From: an uncultured Collinsella sp.
Lineage (GTDB): Bacteria; Actinomycetota; Coriobacteriia; Coriobacteriales; Coriobacteriaceae
Length of the DNA: 64,000 nt
Reading direction: 5' to 3'
NCBI GenBank assembly: GCA_900541045.1
Contig: UQID01000010.1
Location: 7,945 to 71,944 of the forward strand
The notes below the pieces were generated by a model. It saw nothing but the letters and a program-made list of their open reading frames with translations. It made no database searches and was not told the origin of the DNA. Below are positions 49,454 to 57,598 of this stretch, in pieces. Both the position numbers and the translations under genes were made by a program. The first letter of the stretch is position 1, and every line of letters starts with the position of its first letter.

Positions 49454-50809
49454 TCAATTCCAAGACTGTTGATGCTCTTCGTAGGTCTTCGAGAAATACT
49501 CCTCGTCCTGCGTAATGTAGAAATACAGGTCGTCGGAGTCGGTCGGCTCAAGGGTGGCCTTGAGCGCCTCGAGCGACGGAGAGCAAATGGGCGTGGGCGG
49601 GAGGCCCTCGTGCTTATAGGTGTTATAGGGGCTATCACTCTGCAGGTCGTCGGCGGTAACCTCGCCGCCGGTGACGTACATCATGGTCGCGTCGCTATTG
49701 AGGTAGCGCAGGCCATCGAGCTTGCCCGCCAGACGGTTGTAGAAGACTGAGGCCACATGCGCGCGCTGGTCGGCGTTGAGGCCCTCGCGCTCGACGATCG
49801 AGGCAAGGTTAACGATGTCGTAATCGGACATCTCCACGCCATAGCGCTCCTTGATCTTGGCCTCGCAGCTGGCAAAGTCAAGCGACTTATACTCGGCGTT
49901 GAACTGGTCAAGCATGGCGCGAATCACATCATCGGCGCTTGGGTCCTTACCCAGCGAATAGGTCTTGGGAAATAGGAAGCCCTCGAGCGAATCGTTCGCG
50001 GCGTCTTTAAGGAAAGCGTAATCATTCACATAATTGCTCGCCTTAGCCTGGTTAAGGAAGTCCTCCTTAGAAATGCTGTCGTACGCCTTGGCCACGCGGT
50101 CGGCGACCTGGTCAACCGTCAGACCCTCAGGGATAGTCAGCGCATCGGAGCCCGCATTGGGGCCTTCCATGAGCTGCTGAACGACCTTGGTCGCGTCCAT
50201 GAGCGTGGTGAACGAGTAGGTGCCAGGCTTAAGCGACATGTCGGCGTTGAGCTTTTTGACCGCCGCGTAATAATCCTTGGGATCTTCGACGATATGGTTC
50301 TCAGAGAGAATCGAAGCGATGGTGTCACCCGAAGCGCCATCGGGAATCGTGATAGTAACTTGCTGACCAGCAGCGACTTTCGCATCCTCACCGCCAAAGA
50401 AGCCCTTGACGGCCGGCACGACAAAGAAAACGATCGCGACAAGCGCAAGCACGGCGACGACACCACCGATAATCATAGGCACCGGGGAGCTTTTCTTTTG
50501 GGCACCACGGCGGGCGTGCGTGTTATAGCTCGAGCGCGTGACCGGAGCAACGCCGTGCGAGTCATGAGCATGATGTGCGTGGGAGCGTGATTGCGGGGCT
50601 TGTCCCTGCGTGCGCTGGGCAGGAGTCTGTTGCTTAAAACGAGCGCCGCCAGCAGGCTGCGCGGGACGAGCGGCGGGCTGTTGAGCAGCACGCTGAGTAG
50701 GCTGGCCCGAACGCTGCGTCGGCTGCGCCGGGCGCTGACCAGGCTGAGCAGGACGCGGCGCGGGCCGCCGTGTACGATTCTGCTGGCGCGGATCGGAAGC
50801 GCTAGGCAT
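49454..50809 (-). CDS. mltG: Endolytic transglycosylase MltG
   Basis: MltG cleaves nascent glycan strands and sets their length. The start at 50809 follows gaggagg and gives 451 residues. The N-terminus (1-105) is a long Pro/Gln/Ala/Arg-rich cytoplasmic tail, followed by one transmembrane helix (about 112-135, PMIIGGVVAVLALVAIVFF) and a LysM-like segment. The catalytic YceG domain has LEGFLFPKTYSLG, the Glu in ASIVEREGLN, and YNTYKHEGLPPTPICSPS. It overlaps ruvX by 8 bases. Confidence 0.94.
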   Translation of the reverse strand: MPSASDPRQQNRTRRPAPRPAQPGQRPAQPTQRSGQPTQRAAQQPAARPAQPAGGARFKQQTPAQRTQGQAPQSRSHAHHAHDSHGVAPVTRSSYNTHARRGAQKKSSPVPMIIGGVVAVLALVAIVFFVVPAVKGFFGGEDAKVAAGQQVTITIPDGASGDTIASILSENHIVEDPKDYYAAVKKLNADMSLKPGTYSFTTLMDATKVVQQLMEGPNAGSDALTIPEGLTVDQVADRVAKAYDSISKEDFLNQAKASNYVNDYAFLKDAANDSLEGFLFPKTYSLGKDPSADDVIRAMLDQFNAEYKSLDFASCEAKIKERYGVEMSDYDIVNLASIVEREGLNADQRAHVASVFYNRLAGKLDGLRYLNSDATMMYVTGGEVTADDLQSDSPYNTYKHEGLPPTPICSPSLEALKATLEPTDSDDLYFYITQDEEYFSKTYEEHQQSWN

Positions 50810-51230
50810 GCTGAACCTCCTCGTTTTTACGATCGAGCCATGTCTGCAAGAACAGGCTGGCTGCGACCATGTCAATCTTGCCCCTCATCTGCTTTTCGTT
50901 GAGCCCCTGCTCTCGCAGGATTCGCTTGGCCTCCTGCGAGGACAGACGCTCATCCTCAAACTCCAGCGGAAGTTCGAGCTCGTCGGCAATCTTTTGGGCC
51001 ACGGCGGCAACGCGCTCGGCCTGGGGGCCGGGCTCACCGGCCATGGTCAAGGGACGTCCGCTTACCAGGATATCGGGCTCATAGTCCTCGACCAGGTAGC
51101 GAAACGTCTTTGCCATGCCAGTGACCTCGGCAGCAGGAAGCACCTTGACAGGCATCGCCATCTTGCCATCACGGCTCGAGACGGCAATGCCAATCCTGGT
51201 CTCCCCTATGTCCAGCGCGAGCGCGACCAC
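50802..51230 (-). CDS. ruvX: Putative Holliday junction resolvase / pre-16S rRNA nuclease (YqgF)
   Basis: This 142-residue RNase H-fold protein has the acidic motifs ALDIGETRIGIAVSS, FEDERLSSQEAKRIL and KIDMVAASLFLQTWLD. In E. coli it processes the 5' end of 16S rRNA; a recombination role has also been proposed. It lies 9 bp after alaS and overlaps mltG, a conserved gene order. Confidence 0.94.
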   Translation of the reverse strand: MVALALDIGETRIGIAVSSRDGKMAMPVKVLPAAEVTGMAKTFRYLVEDYEPDILVSGRPLTMAGEPGPQAERVAAVAQKIADELELPLEFEDERLSSQEAKRILREQGLNEKQMRGKIDMVAASLFLQTWLDRKNEEVQHA

Positions 51231-51239
51231 AGCGACTAC

Positions 51240-53897
51240 TTAGGCGCCGAGCGCGGTCTTGGCGGCCGCGAGGGCATCGGCGATACCGGCAGCGTTCTTG
51301 CCACCGGCCTGGGCCAAGTTGGGACGGCCGCCACCGCGACCATCGACCAGACCCGCGATCTGCTTGATCACGTTGCCGGCGTGGAAACCGGCCTTCACGG
51401 CGTCATCGGAGCCGGCGGCGAGCAGGGCCGGGGTGCCCTTCTCGGTCACGCTGGCAACAACACAGGCAACGGGGCCGGCGACCTTCTGGTGCACGGTATC
51501 CCAAACGTTGCGCAGGTCGGCGGCCTCAAGGCCCTGGAGCTCAGCGACGACGAGCTTATAGCCGTCGAGCTCGACGGCACCCTCGATGGCGCTGGAGATA
51601 GCGTCGGAGGAGCCACCGGTCAGCGCCTTCTTGAGCTTGTTAGACGTCTCGCGCAGCTCGGCCTGCAGGTTCTCCACACGAGCGGGAACCTCGTCAACGC
51701 GGCACTTGAGCGCAGCGGCAGCGGCGTCAACGAGTGCCAGGCGGTCGGCCATGTAGTCGAGGGCGCCCTTAGAGGTAACGGCCTCGATACGGCGGACGTT
51801 CGAGCCCGTGGAGGACTCGGAGAAAATCTTGAATAGGCCGATCTCGGCAGTGTTGGCAGCATGCGTACCACCGCAGAGCTCGCGGGAGAACGGCTGGTCC
51901 TCGGCGCCCACGGAAACGACGCGGACGACGTCGCCATACTTCTCGCCAAACAGGGCGACGGCGCCGGCGGCCTTGGCCTCGTCGATGCCCATGACGCGGG
52001 TCACGACCGGCTTAGATGCAAAGATCTGCTGGTTCACCAGGTCCTCAACAGCCTTGAGCTGCTCGGAGGACAGGGCCTCAAAGTGCGTGAAGTCAAAGCG
52101 CAGGTGCTCGGGCGTCACCAGCGAGCCGGCCTGAGAGACATGCTCGCCCAGGACGTGCTTAAGCGCGGCGTCAAGCAGGTGGGTGGCGGTGTGGTTGCGG
52201 CGCAGGAAGCCACGGCGCTCGGCGTCGAGCGCGGCGGTCACGGTAGCACCGACGGTCAGCGTGCCCTCGGCGACGTGCGCAACGTGGGCATACAGGCCGT
52301 TGTGGTTCTTGGTATCGGAAACGGTCAGCGAAACGCCCTCGGCGGAAAGCTCGCCGGCATCGCCCTGCTGGCCGCCCATCTCGGCATAGAACGGGGTGCG
52401 GTCGAGCACAACCTCAACATCCTCGCCCGCCGCAGCGGACCCGACGGACTCGCCGTTGCGCACGATGGCCACAACCTTGGCGCCCTCGATGACGTCGTTG
52501 TCGTAGCCGTCAAACTCGGTCGCAGCGACCTTGTCCGAAAGCTCGACCCACACGTCGTTAAAGCTGCCCCAGGCGTCGCCCTTAGCACTGGCGCGAGCGC
52601 GGGCCTTCTGGTCCTCCATGCAGGCGGTGAAACCGTCCATGTCGACGTCGTGGCCAGCAGTGCCGGCAATCTCGACGGTCAGGTCGATGGGGAAACCAAA
52701 GGTGTCGTGCAGCTTAAAGGCAACATCGCCCGGAAGGACAGCGCCATCGGCGAGCGCGGCCAAGGCCTCGTCCAGGTAAACGCGGCCGTTGTCGAGCGTC
52801 GTGGAAAAGCGCTCCTCCTCAGAGGCGACGATGCCCTTGACGAGCGCGACGTTCTTGAGCAGCTCGGGATAGGCCTCGCCCATCTGAGCGTTGACCTCGT
52901 CGATGAACTTGGTCAGGAAGGCGCCCTCGATGCCCAGCAGGCGACCGTGGAACACGGCACGGCGGAGCAGGCGACGAAGGACGTACTCGCGACCCTCGTT
53001 ACCGGGCAGGATGCCGTCAGAGATCATGAAGTCGACGGCACGGGAGTGGTCGGCGATGATGCGCAGGGAGCGGCTGGCACCGGAGTAATCGTCGGCGTCA
53101 TAGGTCTTAGCGCTGATCTCCTCGCCCAGCTTGATGAGGTGCTGCATCAAATCGCCGTCGTAGTTGGCGGTCTTGTGCTGCATGATGGCGGCCATGCGCT
53201 CCAGGCCCATGCCCGTATCGAGGTTGCGGTGCGGCAGCTCCGGCATGGAGCCGTCCTCCTGGCGGTCGTACTGGGTAAATACGAGGTTCCAGAACTCAAG
53301 GAAGCGGTCGCAGTCGCAGCCGGGTTTGCAGTCGGGGCTGCCGCAACCGACCTCCTCGCCCATGTCAAAGTAGATCTCGGAGCACGGACCGCAGGGGCCG
53401 GTGGGGCCGGCAGCCCAGAAGTTGTCATCCTCGCCCAGGCGGGAGATGTGGTCCTCGGCAACGCCCAGAGAACGCCACACGTCGTGGGTCTCGTCGTCCT
53501 CGGTAAAGACGGTAAAGTACAGGCGATCGAGCGGCAGCTTGAACTCCTTGGTGATAAGCTCGAAGGCCCAAGCGCAAGCCTGCTGCTTGGAGACGCCGCC
53601 AAAGGAGAAGTCACCGAGCATCTCGAAGAACGACAGGTGACGGCCGTCCTCGCCGATGCAGTCGATGTCGTTGGTGCGGACACACTTCTGGCAGGAGATC
53701 GCGCCGATCTCCTTCATGGTCTTCTTGCCCTGGTAGTACTCCTTAAACTGGTTCATGCCGGCGTTGGCAAGCAGCAGCGAGGGGTCGTCGGGAACAAGGG
53801 ACGAAGAAGGATAGAGCTTAAGACCGCGCTCCTCAAAGAAGTTGAGGAACTTGGAGCGGATCTCGGCCGTAGTCATTGACGGGTAGTCAGCACTCAT
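51240..53897 (-). CDS. alaS: Alanyl-tRNA synthetase
   Basis: The enzyme charges tRNA-Ala and edits mischarged Ser or Gly. The start at 53897 follows gaggaga and gives 885 residues, normal for the family. The class II catalytic core has FFEERGLKLYPSSSLVP, HLSFFEMLGDFSFG and LDTGMGLERMAAIM. The editing domain has NHTATHLLDAALK and RELCGGTHAANTAEIG, with the metal-binding His and Cys. A DHHA1 C-domain (GGGRPNLAQAGG) completes it. It leads a minus-strand run with ruvX and mltG. Confidence 0.97.
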   Translation of the reverse strand: MSADYPSMTTAEIRSKFLNFFEERGLKLYPSSSLVPDDPSLLLANAGMNQFKEYYQGKKTMKEIGAISCQKCVRTNDIDCIGEDGRHLSFFEMLGDFSFGGVSKQQACAWAFELITKEFKLPLDRLYFTVFTEDDETHDVWRSLGVAEDHISRLGEDDNFWAAGPTGPCGPCSEIYFDMGEEVGCGSPDCKPGCDCDRFLEFWNLVFTQYDRQEDGSMPELPHRNLDTGMGLERMAAIMQHKTANYDGDLMQHLIKLGEEISAKTYDADDYSGASRSLRIIADHSRAVDFMISDGILPGNEGREYVLRRLLRRAVFHGRLLGIEGAFLTKFIDEVNAQMGEAYPELLKNVALVKGIVASEEERFSTTLDNGRVYLDEALAALADGAVLPGDVAFKLHDTFGFPIDLTVEIAGTAGHDVDMDGFTACMEDQKARARASAKGDAWGSFNDVWVELSDKVAATEFDGYDNDVIEGAKVVAIVRNGESVGSAAAGEDVEVVLDRTPFYAEMGGQQGDAGELSAEGVSLTVSDTKNHNGLYAHVAHVAEGTLTVGATVTAALDAERRGFLRRNHTATHLLDAALKHVLGEHVSQAGSLVTPEHLRFDFTHFEALSSEQLKAVEDLVNQQIFASKPVVTRVMGIDEAKAAGAVALFGEKYGDVVRVVSVGAEDQPFSRELCGGTHAANTAEIGLFKIFSESSTGSNVRRIEAVTSKGALDYMADRLALVDAAAAALKCRVDEVPARVENLQAELRETSNKLKKALTGGSSDAISSAIEGAVELDGYKLVVAELQGLEAADLRNVWDTVHQKVAGPVACVVASVTEKGTPALLAAGSDDAVKAGFHAGNVIKQIAGLVDGRGGGRPNLAQAGGKNAAGIADALAAAKTALGA

Positions 53898-53969
53898 AGA
53901 GGGAATCTCCTCGGTTTCACATCGAAACAGTTCAAACGTAACGATATTACCATCCCGCCGCGCAAGTGC

Positions 53970-53999
53970 AAAAAAGAGGGCCGACATAAAGCCGACCCT
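53970..53999 (-). terminator. Terminator-like hairpin upstream of alaS
   Basis: On the minus strand agggtcggc-tttat-gtcggccct forms a 9-bp stem with two G-U pairs (A-C on the other strand) followed by ctttttt. It lies 73 bp before the alaS ATG. It may end transcription coming from the exporter operon, or attenuate alaS. No T-box features were recognised. Confidence 0.65.
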
Positions 54000-54052
54000 A
54001 CAGCGAAAGTGCACGTTATTTAGGAGTATGCGATGCTTTGAAAAAGGCTACT

Positions 54053-54058
54053 GTATAA
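54053..54058 (+). promoter_or_regulatory. Candidate -10 box for the small membrane protein
   Basis: TATAAT at 54053-54058 is followed 33 bp later by the ATG at 54092, with a strong ribosome site (ggaaggag) between. No good -35 was found. Confidence 0.4.
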
Positions 54059-54091
54059 TTACATATAAGATTCACCCGGAAGGAGCGATCG

Positions 54092-54331
54092 ATGAAAAGC
54101 AAACGATTTGTCCTGAATGCACTTCTGGTTGTAGCACTTTTAGCGCTTTTGGCTTTCTCCTGCTGGTACGCAAACCAACCAGCATTTGGCTACGTATTGT
54201 ATGCAGTAATGTCCGGCGATAAAGCCTATTACACTCTACGCGCAATTGACGTTCTCTTTTTCTATGTAGCCGGCCCCTTATCAATCGCTTTGCTCGCGTT
54301 TCTTGTCATTTACAACTTCAAGAAACGCTAG
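54092..54331 (+). CDS. Small two-helix membrane protein of unknown function
   Basis: This 79-residue protein is not recognised. It has hydrophobic segments at residues about 7-25 (LNALLVVALLALLAFSCWY) and 53-74 (VLFFYVAGPLSIALLAFLVI), with positively charged ends (MKSKRF, NFKKR). The ribosome site ggaaggag is strong. The segment is more AT-rich than the flanking genes. It stands alone on the + strand between two minus-strand operons and ends six bases before the end of the AI-2E-type gene. Confidence 0.75.
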   Translation: MKSKRFVLNALLVVALLALLAFSCWYANQPAFGYVLYAVMSGDKAYYTLRAIDVLFFYVAGPLSIALLAFLVIYNFKKR

Positions 54332-54337
54332 CGGTGC

Positions 54338-55750
54338 CTATTTGGAATCCGAATCGTCCATGGAGCCGTCGATGCCGGTTTTGGTATCGTCGTCCGAGTT
54401 GGAGTCATCGTCCTTGGCGAAGGGATTCTTGAAAAAGCTCGTCGCGTCGGGCTGAAGACCCGAGAGCTTGATCCAGGGATTATCGAGCTCGGGTTTGGGC
54501 ATGGCCTTTGCCTCGGGCGCGGTCTCGTTGCCGATGAGCTCAGACTCATAGATGAACGTATCGTCCCCCAGCGCATCGTAGGCGGCGACCGGGTTGCCCT
54601 CGGCATCGCGATACGGCGTGCCCTTAAACACGGCGCCATCGTATGCCACGAGCTGGCGGCCGGTCTCGTTCTCAAAGTAGTAGACGAAAATGCCCTTGAG
54701 GGCCGCGCACAACGGGATGGCGATGACCATGCCGATGGGGCCCATGAGTGCCGAACCAATAACGAGGGCCGTCAGACTCATGATGGGATGCACCTGCACC
54801 GAGCTCTGCATGACCTTAGGCGAAATGACGTTATCGGTGACGTTTTGGGCCACCATGGTCACGATCAAGGTCCATAACGCCAGCATCGGGCTGAACATAA
54901 AGCCGAGCACCGTGGCGATCGCCGCGCTCACCCAGGGACCGACAACCGGAACCAAGTGCATGATGCCGGTAAAGATGGCCATGAGCGCCGCGTAGGGATG
55001 ACCAATGAGCGTAAAGCCGATAAAGGCGAGGATGCCACCGCAGATGGACGTCACAACCATGCCGCGCATATAACCGCCGACCGAGCGCGAAAGGATGGCA
55101 ACCATAAAGCGGTACGAGGTCTCTTTTTCCTGTCCGATGATGGTACAGACCTCGTGGTGCATACGGGGATAATCGCAGGCAAGCCAGTAGGCAAGCACCA
55201 AACCCAGGAAGATTACGAACAGCTGCGAGGCCGTGTTGGTGATCAGCGGGAACACGCCGCGACCGAGCTCAGCGGCGATTTGCGATACGTACTTGGACGC
55301 CACAGTAACCAGCGAGGACAGATTATCGTCCAGGTACTCCTTGAGCGGCGTGTTGTTGAGCGTCTTAGCGTGCGAAATCATCTCGTTGAGATCACCGCCC
55401 GCAACGCGAAGCTGCTCAGGCAGACGGCTCAGGACTTCCATAATCTGACCGAGCAAAATAGGCGACAGGATGCAGACGACGCCGACGAGCACTGCCACAA
55501 CCACGATCAGCGCGATGAGCGAACCGATGCCACGACCGACGCCGTGATGCTCGAGCCAGTTAGTGATCGGCGACATCACAAAAGCGATGATGGAACCGAC
55601 AGCGAGAAACTCGATAACCGGCGCCAGGATACCCATAAGGTTAAAGATGACGGCGGCGATGACAATGCAGCCGACGACAGCCCAAATGCGAAGCGTCAGA
55701 ATACGGCTATCGCGCAGCGTGCGGTCGGTTTGTTGGGGGTGCTCACTCAT
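54338..55750 (-). CDS. AI-2E family transporter (PerM/YdiK-like)
   Basis: This 470-residue membrane protein has about eight hydrophobic segments. It has the family features LMGILAPVIEFLAVGSIIAF near the N-terminus, FTGIMHLVPVVGPWVSAAIA, and the C-terminal NVISPKVMQSSVQVHPIMSL and LMGPIGMVIAIP. A cytoplasmic acidic tail of about 120 residues ends DSDSK. Substrates of this family vary or are unknown (autoinducer-2 export and Na+/H+ antiport have been reported for members). It overlaps the sigma factor gene by four bases (ATGA), suggesting joint control. Confidence 0.9.
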   Translation of the reverse strand: MSEHPQQTDRTLRDSRILTLRIWAVVGCIVIAAVIFNLMGILAPVIEFLAVGSIIAFVMSPITNWLEHHGVGRGIGSLIALIVVVAVLVGVVCILSPILLGQIMEVLSRLPEQLRVAGGDLNEMISHAKTLNNTPLKEYLDDNLSSLVTVASKYVSQIAAELGRGVFPLITNTASQLFVIFLGLVLAYWLACDYPRMHHEVCTIIGQEKETSYRFMVAILSRSVGGYMRGMVVTSICGGILAFIGFTLIGHPYAALMAIFTGIMHLVPVVGPWVSAAIATVLGFMFSPMLALWTLIVTMVAQNVTDNVISPKVMQSSVQVHPIMSLTALVIGSALMGPIGMVIAIPLCAALKGIFVYYFENETGRQLVAYDGAVFKGTPYRDAEGNPVAAYDALGDDTFIYESELIGNETAPEAKAMPKPELDNPWIKLSGLQPDATSFFKNPFAKDDDSNSDDDTKTGIDGSMDDSDSK

Positions 55751-56538
55751 GAACGAACCATCACTCCGTCGGGGTCGATCTTGTCCTGAATCTTCTTCAG
55801 GGTACGTCGCAGCAGGCGCGAGACCTGCACCTGCGAGATACCCAGCTTCTTGGCGATCTCGATCTGGGTCATGCCCTTCACAAAGCGCAACTCGATAACC
55901 TCACGCTCACGCGGCGAGAAATCGCGGATGGCTTCCTCGATCACCAGGCGGTCATCGGTAAAATCGAGCTCGTTGTCGTCATCGGCATAGCGGTCGAGAA
56001 TCGAGGGGGCATCATCGGAATCGGACGCGCCAGGAGCCTCGATGGGCACCGAGGTATAGGCCGAGGACGATTCCATGGCTTCGAGCACCTCGTCGACGGT
56101 CACGCCCAGGTAATCGGCGATTTCCTCAACCTTGGGCGAACGCTGAAGCTCGTTGGTGAGCTTGTCGGTAGCCTGGTTGACCTTGGCAGAGAGCTCCTGC
56201 AAGCGACGAGGCACGCGCACGCTCCAGCCCTTGTCGCGGAAGTGGCGCTTAATCTCGCCCAGAATGGTGGGCGTGGCAAACGTCGTGAACTCGAGCCCGC
56301 GCTCAGGGTCAAAGCGGTCGATAGCCTTGAGCAGGCCCAGATAGCCGACCTGCAAAAGGTCATCGAGCGGCTCGCCGCGGTTCTTAAATTTGTTGGCAAG
56401 AAACCTTACCAGGTTCATGTGGGACATGACGAGCTGCTCGCGTGCATCCGGATCACCGGTCTCTTTATAACGACGAAACAACTCGCGGGTTTTCTCCTTG
56501 TCCCAAGCGGTCTTGCCGCTCCGGGAACGTTCGGTCAT
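55747..56538 (-). CDS. SigB/SigF-type alternative RNA polymerase sigma factor
   Basis: This 263-residue sigma-70 protein has region 2 (DLLQVGYLGLLKAIDRFDPE, with TFATPTILGEIKRHFRDKGW), region 3 (RSPKVEEIADYLGVTVDEV) and region 4 with a helix-turn-helix (MTQIEIAKKLGISQVQVSRL). It lacks the long N-terminal region of primary sigma factors and resembles the SigB/SigF/SigG stress and sporulation group. The stop overlaps the start of the AI-2E-type gene. The preceding gene is an anti-sigma factor candidate, one base away. The regulated genes are unknown. Confidence 0.93.
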   Translation of the reverse strand: MTERSRSGKTAWDKEKTRELFRRYKETGDPDAREQLVMSHMNLVRFLANKFKNRGEPLDDLLQVGYLGLLKAIDRFDPERGLEFTTFATPTILGEIKRHFRDKGWSVRVPRRLQELSAKVNQATDKLTNELQRSPKVEEIADYLGVTVDEVLEAMESSSAYTSVPIEAPGASDSDDAPSILDRYADDDNELDFTDDRLVIEEAIRDFSPREREVIELRFVKGMTQIEIAKKLGISQVQVSRLLRRTLKKIQDKIDPDGVMVRS

Positions 56539-56539
56539 A

Positions 56540-56917
56540 TTAGATATCCGCCTTGAGGTCGAGGGAAAGCGTCAGGGGCGCTGTAGTCTTTTCGTAGGAG
56601 TCGCACACACTCGCCAAAATGAGCTCGGCATATACGGCAGCCTGGTCATCCTCATCGACAGTCGCCTGGTCGCCAAAGGTAAAGGTCATGCCCACATGCG
56701 ATTCGTCGACATCGAATTTGATCGAAATATCGTCGGAATCAACGGCCGTGCATCCAAAGATGAAGGCTTCCTCGGCAGCCATACGAATATCCTCGATGCG
56801 ATCGACGGACATAGAGCACAGGGCGCCGACGTTGGCGGCAGTCATGCGCACCAAGCGCGCGAGACGCGGATCACCGGCAACGCTCAGCGTAATGGGGCAG
56901 GTTGCTTCGCTACTCAT
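56540..56917 (-). CDS. RsbW-like anti-sigma factor (HATPase fold)
   Basis: This 125-residue protein starts at 56917, inside the end of the DUF948 gene, with gaggag upstream. It has the GHKL-type N-box pattern (SVDRIEDIRMAAEEAFIFGC) and a beta-rich C-terminus. It resembles RsbW/SpoIIAB anti-sigma kinases but lacks an obvious G-box glycine-rich loop, so kinase activity is uncertain. The location directly before a SigB-type gene supports the role. No RsbV-like antagonist is in the window. Confidence 0.78.
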   Translation of the reverse strand: MSSEATCPITLSVAGDPRLARLVRMTAANVGALCSMSVDRIEDIRMAAEEAFIFGCTAVDSDDISIKFDVDESHVGMTFTFGDQATVDEDDQAAVYAELILASVCDSYEKTTAPLTLSLDLKADI

Positions 56918-57503
56918 CGCAGGACTCCTCGGAGGTCTCGGCGGGCGTATAGGTGTAATACTGAGCAGGCTTGGCTGCGGACTTATGAGCCGCATCCGCA
57001 CCATCGGCGGCCTCGTCCTCAGCCTCACCAATCAGAACGCGCTCGGTAGGCTGCTCGGCCTCGACGGCGGCAGCGGCGAGCTTGCGATCGGCGTCGGCTG
57101 CAGGAGCCTTCACCTTATTGAAGAGCTTCTGCACGGCACCAGCCGCAGAGTCGGTCACGCTCGATACGGCATTGCTGGCCTCGGCCACGCTGCCCGTAAC
57201 CTCGGAGATGTCGCGAACGACCGCCTCAACCTCAACGAGGTTGGACGTCAGGGCGTCAACGGCAGTCTTGCTCGACTTGAGCAGCGGCTCCATCTGGGCA
57301 AGTGCCGGCGTAAGCTCGTCGACAGCGCCATCGAGCTTTGCTACCACGGGCTGCGCCTCGGCGAGCGTGTTGTTAAGGTCGCTCACCGTCTTATCGAGTG
57401 AGTCAACGACAGTGCGGGTCTTGCGCAGTGTGAGCGCGAGCTCGATAACAGCCCACACGCCGGCAACGGCGAGCAGCAGCAGGGCGATTTGAATGGGACT
57501 CAT
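56910..57503 (-). CDS. DUF948 membrane-anchored protein
   Basis: This 197-residue protein has one N-terminal transmembrane helix (about 4-24, IQIALLLLAVAGVWAVIELAL), then a long heptad-like helical region (about 28-125) of the DUF948 type. An Ala/Glu/Asp-rich C-terminal tail ends AQYYTYTPAETSEESCDE. DUF948 proteins are general-stress related and of unknown function; some lie in SigB regulons. It heads the operon with the anti-sigma and sigma genes. Confidence 0.85.
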   Translation of the reverse strand: MSPIQIALLLLAVAGVWAVIELALTLRKTRTVVDSLDKTVSDLNNTLAEAQPVVAKLDGAVDELTPALAQMEPLLKSSKTAVDALTSNLVEVEAVVRDISEVTGSVAEASNAVSSVTDSAAGAVQKLFNKVKAPAADADRKLAAAAVEAEQPTERVLIGEAEDEAADGADAAHKSAAKPAQYYTYTPAETSEESCDE

Positions 57504-57598
57504 ACAAGCCTCCCGAAGGAATCGAAATACAGACGCTTTTCATGGTACCCCAAACAAGAGGAAAGATACCCAAAGGGAATGTGCGAGGTGCCAATGAC

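Noticed and set aside
51861..53879. A 672-residue open frame opposite alaS
   Set aside because: Antisense shadow; alaS has all catalytic and editing motifs on the minus strand.
53898..54091. A T-box or other aminoacylation riboswitch for alaS
   Set aside because: A terminator-like hairpin is present, but no T-box sequence, specifier stem or antiterminator could be identified.
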